A DNA stretch of 64,000 nucleotides from Collinsella aerofaciens (GCF_028206995.1 NZ_JAQLFL010000003.1:62001-126000); one strand, 5' to 3'; shown: positions 44,561 to 53,570, numbered from the stretch's first letter. The notes: generated from the sequence alone by a model not told the origin. Numbers and translations: made by a program.

Positions 44561-45002
44561 GCCGATTGTGGACGCCAAGGGACGCCGTCGCTGCAAGACC
44601 ATCGCCTTCCGCATGTCGCCCGCAGAAGCGGACCAGCTCGACCTCCGCGTCGCTTTGAGCGGTCTGTCGAAGCAGGACTTCATCGCGAGAAGACTGCTGG
44701 AAGGCACTTTTACTGTGGTTGCAACCACCCGTATGCGCAAGGCGGTTAAGGAGCGCATGGGACCTGTCGTAGCGGAACTCCGGCGTATCCGGCGCGCAGG
44801 AGATATGGACGACGAGCTCGTCGAGTCGCTTGAGACGCTCGCCGCCTTTGCCGGATCGTTCGCGCCCGAGCGCTCCCCCGTGGAGCTTGAAGACGCCCTC
44901 ATCGCAAACCTGGGTCTGGACGACGGCCTCCCCTACCAAAGCTCGGCCGTCGTCCAAAAACATGAGCCCACACGTAAGGAGGACTCTGTCGATGAATCTT
45001 AG
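44553..45002 (+). CDS. RHH relaxosome-type accessory protein
   Basis: The 149-residue protein starts with a ribbon-helix-helix-like region (IAFRMSPAEADQLDLRVALSGLSKQDFIARRLL, about 16-49) followed by helices, as in mobilisation proteins that bind oriT. It overlaps the integrase gene by eight bases. Assignment as a relaxosome or plasmid-type regulator is inferred from the fold and position. Confidence 0.65.
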   Translation: MSRPIVDAKGRRRCKTIAFRMSPAEADQLDLRVALSGLSKQDFIARRLLEGTFTVVATTRMRKAVKERMGPVVAELRRIRRAGDMDDELVESLETLAAFAGSFAPERSPVELEDALIANLGLDDGLPYQSSAVVQKHEPTRKEDSVDES

Positions 45003-45192
45003 CATGATGAATTCCGCCCGACGCCGCGCCGTCTTGCGCGACTACCGCCTCGACCACCCCTTGTCGGAGGAAGAGCTGGTCGAGCGCCTTATCGACACGG
45101 AGCTTCGCCTCCGCCGGCTCGAAGCACTTGCCTCCGCCAAGAACCACCCCATCAATGGCCCTCGCCGTCACCATTCTTGTGAGGCGATCTGA
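44992..45192 (+). CDS. Small helical protein of the mobile element
   Basis: The 66-residue protein has one long amphipathic helix pair (LSEEELVERLIDTELRLRRLEALASA). AAGGAGG stands nine bases before ATG 44992. It overlaps its upstream neighbour by 11 bases and its stop overlaps the start of the VapE-like gene by one base (TGATG). No family is recognised. Confidence 0.65.
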   Translation: MNLSMMNSARRRAVLRDYRLDHPLSEEELVERLIDTELRLRRLEALASAKNHPINGPRRHHSCEAI

Positions 45193-46421
45193 TGGGCACG
45201 CAGAAGCACGACGACGCCCCCGAGCCGCAGTCCCCGGAGCGCCGCTCCCCGCCGACGGTCAACGAGATCGTCGAGGAGCTCAAGTCTCTTCCCCTGAACG
45301 TCGGCTACAACCGTCTCGCGAACGAGCTCTTCAAGACTGGGCCCCTGCCCTGGGATGCAGATTCGCAGGAACGCCGGTGGCGCGATAGCGACGACGCACG
45401 GCTCTTCGCCCTCCTCCAGCAGATCATCTCTCTCCAGAAGGAGAAGTTCATGCTGCTCGCGCTGACCATCGTCGGCGAGGACAACGCCTATGACCCGCTC
45501 GTTGCCATGCTCGATACCCTCACCTGGGACGGCATCCCGCGCGTAGGGACACTCCTCAATGTCTACCTTGGCGCGGAGAGGAACGCATACGTCTCGGAGG
45601 TCGAGCGCATCTTGTTCTGCGAGGGCATCGCCCGCGTCTACAGCCCGGGCTGCAAGGCCGATTACATGCCCATCCTGTGCGGTGCCGGAGGCATCGGCAA
45701 GTCCTCCTTCGCGAGGGGCCTCGCCATGCGCGACGAGTATTTCAGCGACTCCGTGATCAACCTCGGCGACGTCAAGCTCACGGGCGAGCAGAACCGGGGC
45801 AAGTGGATTGTCGAGATCCCCGAGCTCAACGGCATGTCCGAGCGCTCCGTCGAGAGCGTGAAGGCCGGGATCACACGTCAGGTAGATGAGTTCCGGGGAG
45901 CCTACTGTCGACGGACGGAAGCTTTCCCCCGGCGCGTAGTCTTCGTCGGCACCACGAACGAGGCCGACTTCATCCGCGAGCGGACGAGCGGCGCAAGGCG
46001 CTTCCTCCCGGTGCTCTGCGGCATCGAGCGCACGGAGAAGTCCGTCTTCGACGAGGGCTTTCCTACCGCCATCCGGCAGGCATGGGCAGAGGCCCGCACG
46101 TGGATGAAGACGGGCGACCCCCGTTTCTCGACCGTCCTCACGCCCGAGATGGAGGTCGAGGCAACCGCACAGCGCGGACGTTTTGTCGAGGAGGACCCCT
46201 GTGTTCAGAAGGTCCTCGCATATCTTCCCGGCAACACCGACCGTCCCATGTGCACGTTCGAAATCCTCGACAAGGCCCTCCACCTTGAGAAGACCAAGGC
46301 CAACTGCAAGATGGTCAGCCGCATCCTCTCGTCGCAGTGCCCCGGATGGGTTCCGGGCAACAAGCGCCTCTGCCCTCCATACGGCAAGCAACGCTGTTGG
46401 GTGTTCCGGGAAACGGATTAG
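45192..46421 (+). CDS. VapE-like (virulence-associated E) helicase/primase-type ATPase
   Basis: The 409-residue protein has the VapE pattern: an N-terminal PLPWDADSQERRWRDSDDARLFALLQ block, DPLVAMLDTLTWDGIPRV, the P-loop LCGAGGIGKSSF (about 158-169), INLGDVKLTGEQNRGKWIVEIPELNGM with Walker B, and RRVVFVGTTNEADFIRERTSGARRFLPV. VapE proteins are SF3-like ATPases of mobile elements, thought to support replication. It lacks the fused primase domain seen in longer relatives. Confidence 0.87.
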   Translation: MGTQKHDDAPEPQSPERRSPPTVNEIVEELKSLPLNVGYNRLANELFKTGPLPWDADSQERRWRDSDDARLFALLQQIISLQKEKFMLLALTIVGEDNAYDPLVAMLDTLTWDGIPRVGTLLNVYLGAERNAYVSEVERILFCEGIARVYSPGCKADYMPILCGAGGIGKSSFARGLAMRDEYFSDSVINLGDVKLTGEQNRGKWIVEIPELNGMSERSVESVKAGITRQVDEFRGAYCRRTEAFPRRVVFVGTTNEADFIRERTSGARRFLPVLCGIERTEKSVFDEGFPTAIRQAWAEARTWMKTGDPRFSTVLTPEMEVEATAQRGRFVEEDPCVQKVLAYLPGNTDRPMCTFEILDKALHLEKTKANCKMVSRILSSQCPGWVPGNKRLCPPYGKQRCWVFRETD

Positions 46422-46446
46422 GGCCGATTGGGTGCCGCAGCATGTC

Positions 46447-46625
46447 GCAGCGGCACCCTGTCCACCGCCCTTCACCTGCAAGACTCGGCAGACGGTGCCG
46501 AAGGTGCCATGGATTCCAAAACTCTTGGCCGCTCCTCGGCACCTTCGGCACCACGCAGTCTCTCCGCAGCTAGAACCATCGCTAACCAAGACATTCAAGC
46601 GAGTTGCCGGCACCCGTGCGGCACC
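46447..46625. other. GGTGCC-rich inverted repeat region, candidate replication or transfer origin
   Basis: Between the VapE-like gene and the next gene, GGTGCC or its complement occurs about eight times. A perfect 15-base inverted repeat (46494-46508 with 46538-46552) made of doubled GGTGCC units encloses 29 bases, and further GTGCCGC/GCGGCAC and TGCCGG/CCGGCA pairs flank it. Such iteron-like clusters beside a VapE gene suggest an origin, but a transcription terminator is also possible. Confidence 0.45.
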
Positions 46626-46644
46626 GGCAGAAAGGAAACACACG

Positions 46645-47130
46645 ATGAAACTGATCGAGAAAATGAAATCGCGCCTCGCCGACCTCCTCGGGACAATCCC
46701 CGAGCACAAGGGCGACGCCGTCGACTCCGTACTCTCCCATCTGTTGGAATCCGATCCCGGCCTGAACTTCACGCGAGCAGGGCGGGTCAACGAGCGTCCG
46801 GGTTTCACGCGCGTCGTTCGCGCCGGAATCGCCTACTACGCGAAGCGGGAGTGCAAGGTCTTGAACCCGTTCAAGGAAGGCGGAAACGGCGTCTATTTCG
46901 TCAAGGGCTGCAACGACGACCCCACAGGCATCTTCTTCACCGACACTTTCAACGTCGACGACGTAGAGTACAGCGATGCCATCGCGGCCTATCTCTTCGC
47001 CTACGGAATCCCCCGCGACGATCTCGTCATGGTACCCATCACCTTCTGGCCCAGGACCTACGAGCGCACGCCCGAGAACATCGCCGCCCTCCGCGCCGTC
47101 GGTGCGCCCCTCCCGAACGAGGGACTCTAA
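46645..47130 (+). CDS. Unrecognised 161-residue protein of the mobile element
   Basis: No family is recognised. The protein has an N-terminal helix (MKLIEKMKSRLADLLG), a mixed alpha/beta middle with YYAKRECKVLNPFKEGGNGVYFVKG and a C-terminal YERTPENIAALRAVGAPL tail. The ATG at 46645 has AAAGGAAA 6-13 bases upstream. The next gene starts one base after its stop, so it belongs to the relaxosome operon. Confidence 0.7.
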   Translation: MKLIEKMKSRLADLLGTIPEHKGDAVDSVLSHLLESDPGLNFTRAGRVNERPGFTRVVRAGIAYYAKRECKVLNPFKEGGNGVYFVKGCNDDPTGIFFTDTFNVDDVEYSDAIAAYLFAYGIPRDDLVMVPITFWPRTYERTPENIAALRAVGAPLPNEGL

Positions 47131-47131
47131 A

Positions 47132-47596
47132 ATGGCCATCGGAAAAGACGGGTCGAAGGTCATGAGCCTCCGGCTCCCTGACAAGGCATATCGCCGCCTC
47201 CACGCCTACGGGGTTTCCAAGGATCTTAGCGACAGCGCAGCCGCCCGCGAGCTCATCGCCGCCGGGCTCGCCTCCGACGGCCTGGCGCTCTACTCCACTG
47301 AGCTCGGAACCTATCTGCGCGGCGTCATGCAGCCGCTGCTCGAGCAGCTCGACCACATGCTCGACGAACGCAACGCTGAGCAGGAGGACCGCATCGCGCG
47401 CGTCGTACACCGCGCGACCCGCGCCTCTATCGTCGCGGCCATCGCGGCGGTCGAGATCGAGAAGGGCACGTTCGAGGGCCTGGATGGCGTGAGCGCCTCG
47501 GACATCTACGCCGCTTACGACAAGCAGGCCGGCCTCATGCAGCGCGGCATGACGCTCTCGGAGGCAAGGGAGCGTCTGTCCGATGGCAAGTCGTAG
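47132..47596 (+). CDS. Mobilisation accessory protein, MobC-like
   Basis: The 154-residue protein opens with an RHH-like segment (VMSLRLPDKAYRRLHAYGVSKDLSDSAAARELIAAGL) followed by a helical domain that probably dimerises. It overlaps the relaxase gene by 14 bases, the classical position of MobC-type proteins that open oriT for the relaxase. Confidence 0.72.
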   Translation: MAIGKDGSKVMSLRLPDKAYRRLHAYGVSKDLSDSAAARELIAAGLASDGLALYSTELGTYLRGVMQPLLEQLDHMLDERNAEQEDRIARVVHRATRASIVAAIAAVEIEKGTFEGLDGVSASDIYAAYDKQAGLMQRGMTLSEARERLSDGKS

Positions 47597-48941
47597 CAGC
47601 CTCGTCGTGAACGCCCGTGTGCACCTCTCCGGGTCGCGCGGGCGTTCCGCCGTCATCACCAACAACGTCGAGTACGTCGCCACGCGCGAGGGGGCCGACA
47701 AATCCGCAACCGTCGACGACCTCAAGCGCTACGAGCTCGCAGAGAGGATGGGGCTCATCGGCTACTGCGCCGAGAGGCCCGGGTCGACCGCGCTCTTCGA
47801 CCAGAACGGGGCCGTCCAGCTCCGCACGGCCCGCAAGGAGCTCGAAAAGGCTGACGGCGCGATTGCTACCGTTGTGCTCAGCGTCCGCAGGGACGAGGCA
47901 TGCGAGCTCGACCTCGCGTGCAAGGAGGACTGGCAGCGCTTCTGCCGCCGAAACCTCGCGCCGGCGCTTGCCGAGGCAATGGGCATCCCCGAGTCCAGCG
48001 TCCGTTGGGTAGCCGCCGAGCACGAAAACCACCCGAATTCCAAGCACGCGCACGTTATTGCGTGGTCGTCCGATGGCTCGTTCGATTCACTCATGGCCCG
48101 CAACAGGCTCGACCGGGCTAGAAACGCGCTCACCGACGCGGCCCTGGCCCCGGCGCTCGCGGCCGAGTATGAGGCCCGCGACCTCGCGAGGTCGCGGGCG
48201 GTCGACGCCGTCCGCCAAATCCCCGCCGACGAGATTGGCGTCACGCTGCCTGCGGACGGCCGAATCTCCTACGCGCACCTCCGCCGCTGGCACCCAGATG
48301 TCGCCAAGGCCGTCGATGTCGCAATCGCGGAAGCAGGGTCGAGGCATCCTGAAATCAAAGGGGCGAGCGCCGCTTACAGCAAGTCCGTGGAGCGTTGCGC
48401 CGGCCTCAAAGGCCTCGAAAGCGTTGCGCGGGACCGCTACGTGAACAACGCCATGCAGGAGCTACGCGCGCGCCAGGGCAACGCCCTGCTGAGGGTCATC
48501 GCACCCGACCGGACAACGGACCCCGAAAGGGAACTGATGAGGTCCGCAAGGCCGGACGGCGGGCCTGCAACGGAGCGCAAGCGCATGAAACCGCTCATCG
48601 GCGAGGTCCGCGCCTGCGTCACCGGTGAAGATCTGGAGGGGGCGCGAGAAGCCGTCCGCGAGCTCAGGCCTATCCCGGAGAGGTGTCTCCGGTCATGTCC
48701 GTCCTACGCGCTTTCTATGGCAAAAGCCCCGGTTGCCGTGAGCAGGGCCCTTACCAAAGCGCTCGCATTCGCAACGGAGAACCCCAGAGGCAAGAAGGAT
48801 CTGTCAGATGAGGTCGGCCAGAAAGCTGAGCGCGCGCTCGCAAGGGCGCTCGCAGCCGCTGCATCGGCCGCGATCAGGGGCGATACGGCGGGCATCGTAC
48901 TCGACCCCGCGAAAACCATAGTGAAGGGAATGATTCTATGA
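47583..48941 (+). CDS. Relaxase/mobilisation protein, MobL-like
   Basis: The 452-residue protein has an N-terminal relaxase-like domain. The segment HENHPNSKHAHVIAWSSDG (about 146-164) contains the closely spaced histidines expected of the metal-binding HUH-type motif, and a tyrosine for nicking may be Y30 or Y37. The C-terminal half is helical and variable. Nicking at oriT is inferred from the motif and from its place between a MobC-like protein and a VirD4-like coupling protein. Confidence 0.75.
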   Translation: MASRSSLVVNARVHLSGSRGRSAVITNNVEYVATREGADKSATVDDLKRYELAERMGLIGYCAERPGSTALFDQNGAVQLRTARKELEKADGAIATVVLSVRRDEACELDLACKEDWQRFCRRNLAPALAEAMGIPESSVRWVAAEHENHPNSKHAHVIAWSSDGSFDSLMARNRLDRARNALTDAALAPALAAEYEARDLARSRAVDAVRQIPADEIGVTLPADGRISYAHLRRWHPDVAKAVDVAIAEAGSRHPEIKGASAAYSKSVERCAGLKGLESVARDRYVNNAMQELRARQGNALLRVIAPDRTTDPERELMRSARPDGGPATERKRMKPLIGEVRACVTGEDLEGAREAVRELRPIPERCLRSCPSYALSMAKAPVAVSRALTKALAFATENPRGKKDLSDEVGQKAERALARALAAAASAAIRGDTAGIVLDPAKTIVKGMIL

Positions 48942-50875
48942 GCAAGCAGAAGAGCTTCAACGTCGACGAGGGCGCGCATTTCAAGCGCTGTGTCGCCGCC
49001 GGCACGGCCGCTGGGACCGCGATCGCGCTCATCCTACTGCCGGCAGCATGGCACTGGCTGAAAGCATGGGTCACCGGCATCGCCGCGACGCTCACAAGCT
49101 TCGGGACGGCCGCAGCACCCGAACTCCCCGATACCATGTTCCAAAACCCACTCGAAGTCCTGCCAGAGCTGATCCAGGACGACGCCTTCCTCGTGGGATG
49201 CATGGCGACCCTCGCCATCTCCACGATAGCAGGCGTCTGGAGCCACTTCGACTGGTCGCGCTGGCTCCACGACGGGACCTGGGTCGGTGGGCGCCGCGCG
49301 CCGGGCGCGCCCATCCACGGCGACGCGAGGCTCATCTCGGCACACGGCGAGCTTAAGCGCAAGAGCAAATCGTGGCAGGAGGGCGAAAGACCCTCGGGTG
49401 GCACACTGGTCGTGGGCGAAATCGGGAAGAGCGTCAGGCTCATCGACTCGGTCCACGCTTGCATCCTTGCCGAGAGTGGCGAGGGCAAGAGCCGTCGAGT
49501 CGCCATTTTGTCAGCCTTGGCTAACTTCGAGCAAGGCCGTTCCCTCATCATCAACGACATCAAAGGGGAGCTCCGCGCCTTTCTCGAGCCGACGTTTGAA
49601 AAGGCCGGCACGCACCGCATCGTCGACGTGATGTTCGATTCGCCCGCCTCTTCGGCGCGGTTCGACCCGCTCGAGAGGGCGAAGGAAGCCTTTAATGCGG
49701 AGGGAACCGGCGGCTGCACCCGCGAGCTGCGGGAAGTCGCGCGCTGCATAGTACCCGCACCGTCGAAGGGACAGCCGTTCTTTTATGACGGGGCCCGGAA
49801 CCTGTTCGTCGGCATCTCCCTCGCCCTCATCGAGGGTCCGTCCATCCCCAATGAGGAAAAGACCGTCATGTCCGTCGCCGCGGCGATCTCGCCCTCGGGC
49901 GAGAAGGGAGCGCTCGAGCGCGTCGCCGCCCTGGCGGCATCTCTGCCTTCAGGTGACCCCGCACTCCCCTTTCTCGGAGGCCTCAACGGCGAGCACGGAG
50001 GCGGCCCGGGCATCGTCTCGACCCTCAGCAATTGCCTGACCGAATACATCGACGGCAACGTGGCGAGAATGCTGCACGACGACGAGTGCGAACTCGGCGG
50101 CATCGGCGAGGAGCCCACTGTGGTCTTCGTCTCGTCCTCCTCAGCAACCGGAAACTATAAGCGGCTCGTGCAGACGTTCGTCTCACAGGCGCTCTCGGCG
50201 CTGCGCTCCTGCGCCGGCGCCCACGCCGGCCGCTGTCCCGTAGAGACCGTCCTTCTCCTCGACGAGGCGGCGTCCCTCGGCCGCAGCGAACGCATCGTCC
50301 AGGACCTCGGTGAGATGAGATCAGAGAGGATCAGCGTCCTGTGGTTCTGCCAGTCGCTCCTACAGCTCCAGTCAGCTTCCGGCTACAGCCGCGAGGAAGC
50401 CGAGACAATACTCGACCTTCTCAAAGATAAGGTCATACTTTCATGCTCCAACCTCGACACGGCACGCAAGCTCTCGGAATCGATGGGCTCCTACACCGCG
50501 ATCGCGCAGTCCACGAGCAGAACGAAGGGAACGAACACCGGGTCAACCGGCACGAGCGAGGGACTCGTCCGCAGGCCGCTCATCACGCCCGACGAGCTTC
50601 AACGCTGGACGGGCCGCGAGACAGGAGCCCTCGTGATCCACGACGGCGTACCTATGGCCTTCCCCAGCAGGGACGTCACCGAGACCTTCGTCGGGCCCAT
50701 GCTCGGGATGGCGTCCCCCGAGGCCGAACGGGCACTTATGGAGCAATCGACCGCTCGCCGCGAGATCAGGAACGAGACGGTACCGAACGTTTGGCAGGGC
50801 CCGTGTACTACCGATGGCACGACGGCACCGACGAGGCCGCAAGCAGTCACAAGCTACGTTCCCGAAGGCTTCTAG
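48938..50875 (+). CDS. VirD4/TraG-type coupling protein
   Basis: The 645-residue protein has two N-terminal membrane segments (about 18-42 and 84-106), then a TraG-like ATPase with Walker A AESGEGKSR (about 177-185), the DIKGEL motif, Walker B VLLLDEAASLGR (about 436-447) and a C-terminal WTGRETGALVIHDGVPMAFPSRD block. It would dock the relaxase-DNA complex to a conjugation channel. It overlaps the relaxase gene by four bases. No VirB4/VirB6-type channel genes occur in the window, so the element depends on a helper. Confidence 0.9.
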   Translation: MSKQKSFNVDEGAHFKRCVAAGTAAGTAIALILLPAAWHWLKAWVTGIAATLTSFGTAAAPELPDTMFQNPLEVLPELIQDDAFLVGCMATLAISTIAGVWSHFDWSRWLHDGTWVGGRRAPGAPIHGDARLISAHGELKRKSKSWQEGERPSGGTLVVGEIGKSVRLIDSVHACILAESGEGKSRRVAILSALANFEQGRSLIINDIKGELRAFLEPTFEKAGTHRIVDVMFDSPASSARFDPLERAKEAFNAEGTGGCTRELREVARCIVPAPSKGQPFFYDGARNLFVGISLALIEGPSIPNEEKTVMSVAAAISPSGEKGALERVAALAASLPSGDPALPFLGGLNGEHGGGPGIVSTLSNCLTEYIDGNVARMLHDDECELGGIGEEPTVVFVSSSSATGNYKRLVQTFVSQALSALRSCAGAHAGRCPVETVLLLDEAASLGRSERIVQDLGEMRSERISVLWFCQSLLQLQSASGYSREEAETILDLLKDKVILSCSNLDTARKLSESMGSYTAIAQSTSRTKGTNTGSTGTSEGLVRRPLITPDELQRWTGRETGALVIHDGVPMAFPSRDVTETFVGPMLGMASPEAERALMEQSTARREIRNETVPNVWQGPCTTDGTTAPTRPQAVTSYVPEGF

Positions 50876-51146
50876 CCTCGTAATCGTCCACAACCAGCGA
50901 AAACGCCTCGATCTACTACACGCCCATGTCCGCGCATTACACGCGGATATGGACGCCTTCCGTTCTCAGCACAGGCATCTACCTGCGCTTTCGAACTCGG
51001 CTCGCCGAGTTGCGCCGTTTGCCTCCGGCGAAACGTAGTGGAGCCTTATCCTGCACCGCCGCTTCGTGGCGGAAAACCGAATCCAGGGTGACGCGTAGCA
51101 TTCGAACCACAGCGTCGAAAAATGACGTCAGAAGCCCGCCGCCGAG
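50876..51146. other. Gene-free stretch between coupling protein and XRE gene
   Basis: A CCGCG/CGCGG hairpin lies near 50931-50949 and GC-rich inverted pieces around 51013-51033. The small frames here have no ribosome binding site or family signal. I see no supported gene; transcription of the coupling protein operon and of the convergent XRE gene probably ends here. Confidence 0.4.
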
Positions 51147-51377
51147 CTATCCATCGAACAGGTCTGAATTGAAAAACTCTCGCAGGGAGACGCCGAGCCC
51201 GCCTGCGATGCGCTCGATGTTCTCGATGGAGACGTTGCGCTTGCCAGTCTCGACTTCGGCGAAATAGGTGCGCGACATCTCGATGGAATATGCGAAGGCC
51301 TCTTGGCTCACGCCGAGTCCGGCCCTCAATTCCTTGACGCGAAGCCCCACGCGCATCTTGGGGCCCAGTTGAGTCAT
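51147..51377 (-). CDS. XRE family regulator
   Basis: The 76-residue protein is a single XRE domain (GVSQEAFAYSIEMSRTYFAEVETGKRNVSIENIERIAGGLGVSLREFF). AAGGAGG stands five bases before the ATG at 51377. It is divergent from two exported-protein genes, with a tandem 15-base repeat between them that is its likely operator. Confidence 0.9.
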   Translation of the reverse strand: MTQLGPKMRVGLRVKELRAGLGVSQEAFAYSIEMSRTYFAEVETGKRNVSIENIERIAGGLGVSLREFFNSDLFDG

Positions 51378-51418
51378 TGGCACCTCCTTACCGTCGGTGT
51401 CAATGATTCGGCCCTGTT

Positions 51419-51448
51419 CTATATAAGTCACACCTATATAAGTGACAG
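51419..51448. promoter_or_regulatory. Tandem 15-base repeat between divergent genes
   Basis: CTATATAAGTCACAC at 51419-51433 and CTATATAAGTGACAG at 51434-51448 are direct repeats. They lie 42 bases before the XRE start on one side and 50 bases before the lipoprotein start on the other, and contain -10-like TATATA cores. Binding by the XRE protein is inferred. Confidence 0.6.
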
Positions 51449-51498
51449 TTTGAATTACAATACGGGAATCAGAGGATTTCAATCTGGGAGGAAGCACG

Positions 51499-52293
51499 AT
51501 GAACATTGAAATCTCTAGAAGGGCGTTTCTCGCAGCGGGACCCCTCGCCGTCATGGGCTCGCTCGGGCTCGCCGGGTGCGGCAAGAGCAGTATCAGCGGC
51601 AAGACCCTCTACTACTACTCGGTTTGCGGCAGCGTGGCCCTCGGCAAGGTGTGCGCGAACAAGCCCGGAAGCGCGTCGACGATCAAGTTCGACGACGACA
51701 CATGGCACTACGTCGGCTCCACCGAACTCAGTGGCGACTGGAAAGCCGAGGACGATGACGTGGTCCTGTCTTCCTCGCAGCTCGGCACCGTCACGCTCGT
51801 AAGGCAGGACGACGGGAGCTACGTGCCCTCGGGGTCCGAGGGCTACGGCGAGAGGTACTTCGTGGACGAGTCCGCGGCGCAGTCCTACTACGACGAGTAC
51901 ACGGCGGCGACGCCTGACAGGGTGAGAGACACACTGGAGAGCGCCACCTGGTCGGTGAAAAACCCGCCCTCGACCCAAACCGTCGCAGAGACGCTCTCGT
52001 TCGACAACGGCTCGCTCGCATTCACGAAGGGCGAATACCAGAGGAAGGGCTCTTACACCGATGCTCCGCGCGAGAGCTCATGGCTCGCCTCGGACCATTC
52101 GGGCGAATACGACCTCGACGTGACCTCCCAGTGGGTGAGCTCGGACGGATCGTCGCCGCGCCCCTTAATCTACGAGGGGACGATGACCGTCGGGGGCGAG
52201 GCGACAGACTTTAAGCTGTCCGACCGCAGGGGCTCCCTCACGCTAACCCTTTCCTCCGAGTGGAGCGCGGTGGTGTTCGTCAATGGAGAGTAG
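51499..52293 (+). CDS. Lipoprotein with twin-arginine signal
   Basis: The 264-residue protein begins with SRRAFLAAGPLAVMGSLGLAGC, a twin-arginine motif combined with a lipobox (LAGC). The mature part consists of beta-rich segments with repeated Asp/Ser/Tyr-rich strands and no recognised family. GGGAGGAAGC precedes the ATG. It overlaps the next gene by 11 bases. It would be anchored on the cell surface of the mobile element's host. Confidence 0.75.
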   Translation: MNIEISRRAFLAAGPLAVMGSLGLAGCGKSSISGKTLYYYSVCGSVALGKVCANKPGSASTIKFDDDTWHYVGSTELSGDWKAEDDDVVLSSSQLGTVTLVRQDDGSYVPSGSEGYGERYFVDESAAQSYYDEYTAATPDRVRDTLESATWSVKNPPSTQTVAETLSFDNGSLAFTKGEYQRKGSYTDAPRESSWLASDHSGEYDLDVTSQWVSSDGSSPRPLIYEGTMTVGGEATDFKLSDRRGSLTLTLSSEWSAVVFVNGE

Positions 52294-53047
52294 GCGCGAC
52301 AGGGGCAGGTGGCTCGCGACAACGTCCCTCGCGCGCATGGCGTCGCGGAAAGCCGCGGCTGTGGCGACGGCAATCCTGCTCCTCGCATTCCTCGCCCTCG
52401 TCTGGGCTAACGCCTCACCCGCGGAAAACGGAGCCGGAGGCGAGCCGGCTGCGCACGCGTGGCGGGAATCCGAGGAGGCTTCCGGAGAAGATGGAAGCGC
52501 CGGTTCCGCCCCTCAGGACGACGCGAGTGGAGCCTCCGAGCCGGCGGCGAAGGGCGACCAGACCGAGGATGCCTCCGCGAACAGAGGTGAGGCAACGAGG
52601 AAGGGTGCAGGCGCCACGTCGTTGAGGGGCGATGCCGCGAGCGCCACCAAACCAGGACCGAAAGGCTCCTCCGAGCAAGGGACCGCTGCCCACAAACACA
52701 ACTGGGTAGCCCAGACCAAGACTGTCCATCACGACGCGCAGTATAAGACCGTCCATCATGATGCGGTGACACATCAGGTGTGGCATGACGCGGTGACGGA
52801 GGAACACTATATCTGCAACCAGTGCGGTGCGGATATCACGTCTGACCCTTGGGGGCATATTAACAACTCTCTTATGAATGGTGGTAATTGCGGAAGCTAT
52901 CACTCTACCTATGTGACTGTAAAGCAGGGGTATTATGAGACCGTGACCGACCAAGCGGCCTATGACGAGCAGGTGCAGGTGCGCGATGCATGGGATGAGA
53001 CTGTGACCACTGGGTATAAGTGCTCGGGCTGCGGAGCCACGAAATAG
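52283..53047 (+). CDS. Membrane-anchored protein with His-rich repeats and cysteine knuckles
   Basis: The 254-residue protein has one membrane segment (about 28-46), a long low-complexity Ser/Glu/Ala region and a C-terminal domain with repeated TVHHDA and WHDAVT motifs. Two CxxC pairs follow, CNQCG and CSGCG at the very end, plus further histidines. The spacing suggests zinc binding outside the membrane. Similar HHDA repeats occur in surface proteins of gut actinobacteria, but the function is unknown. Confidence 0.75.
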   Translation: MESRRDRGRWLATTSLARMASRKAAAVATAILLLAFLALVWANASPAENGAGGEPAAHAWRESEEASGEDGSAGSAPQDDASGASEPAAKGDQTEDASANRGEATRKGAGATSLRGDAASATKPGPKGSSEQGTAAHKHNWVAQTKTVHHDAQYKTVHHDAVTHQVWHDAVTEEHYICNQCGADITSDPWGHINNSLMNGGNCGSYHSTYVTVKQGYYETVTDQAAYDEQVQVRDAWDETVTTGYKCSGCGATK

Positions 53048-53162
53048 CGTCCGTAGCCGGATTCCGGGTCAGAGCGTGTATATGCCAGACAGGAGTCCAT
53101 CGACGACAAACGCATAAATCCCAAAACTCGTCACGCACCCTCGAGTTTCCTTAAGCAAGGTT

Positions 53163-53257
53163 CCAAGGGGCAGCAGCCCCTTGGCGCGCAGGGGTGCGGG
53201 GATGGCGCGAGGCATCCCCGGAAAAGCTGGCGCGGGCATGCCGATGGCATGCCCGCG
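53163..53257. repeat. Three consecutive strong hairpins
   Basis: Three perfect stems follow each other: 9 bases (53163-53171 with 53176-53184), 8 bases (53197-53204 with 53213-53220) and 12 bases (53231-53242 with 53246-53257). They lie between the convergent ends of the exported-protein genes and the 97-residue gene. They may jointly terminate both transcripts, or form a structured RNA. Confidence 0.6.
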
Positions 53258-53272
53258 TTCTCCGTATGCGCC

Positions 53273-53566
53273 TCACCCCTCTCCGGCAACGTACACGGTC
53301 CGGCCGCTCTCGCAGTCAATGCTCTCCACGTCGCCGAATCCGATGCGGACGGCAGTCCATCCGCCCCCGTCCTCCACCAAGGCATCGGCCTCGTCGCGTG
53401 CGCCCGAGACGAGTCGCCCGAGTTCGGGCGACCCCTCCGGAGCAGTACCCACCTCGAACGCCCCGCCCTCGCCGCCCGACTCAAACTCGACGACGACAGT
53501 CAGCGCGACGGCTCCGCCCGGGTACTTGCCGAATCTGCCCACGGCGCCAACCTCGTCCATCTCCAT
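53273..53566 (-). CDS. Small acidic protein of the DUF2958 operon
   Basis: The 97-residue protein is acidic and beta-rich, with no recognised family. The ATG at 53566 has GGGGAGG seven bases upstream, and that box overlaps the stop of the DUF2958 gene, so the two are co-translated. Strong ribosome binding and tight spacing support it as real. Confidence 0.65.
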   Translation of the reverse strand: MEMDEVGAVGRFGKYPGGAVALTVVVEFESGGEGGAFEVGTAPEGSPELGRLVSGARDEADALVEDGGGWTAVRIGFGDVESIDCESGRTVYVAGEG

Positions 53567-53570
53567 GGAG

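Noticed and set aside
50814..51038. 74-codon frame overlapping the end of the coupling-protein gene
   Set aside because: It has no ribosome binding site, is basic and low in complexity and overlaps a well supported gene; kept only as part of a gene-free stretch.
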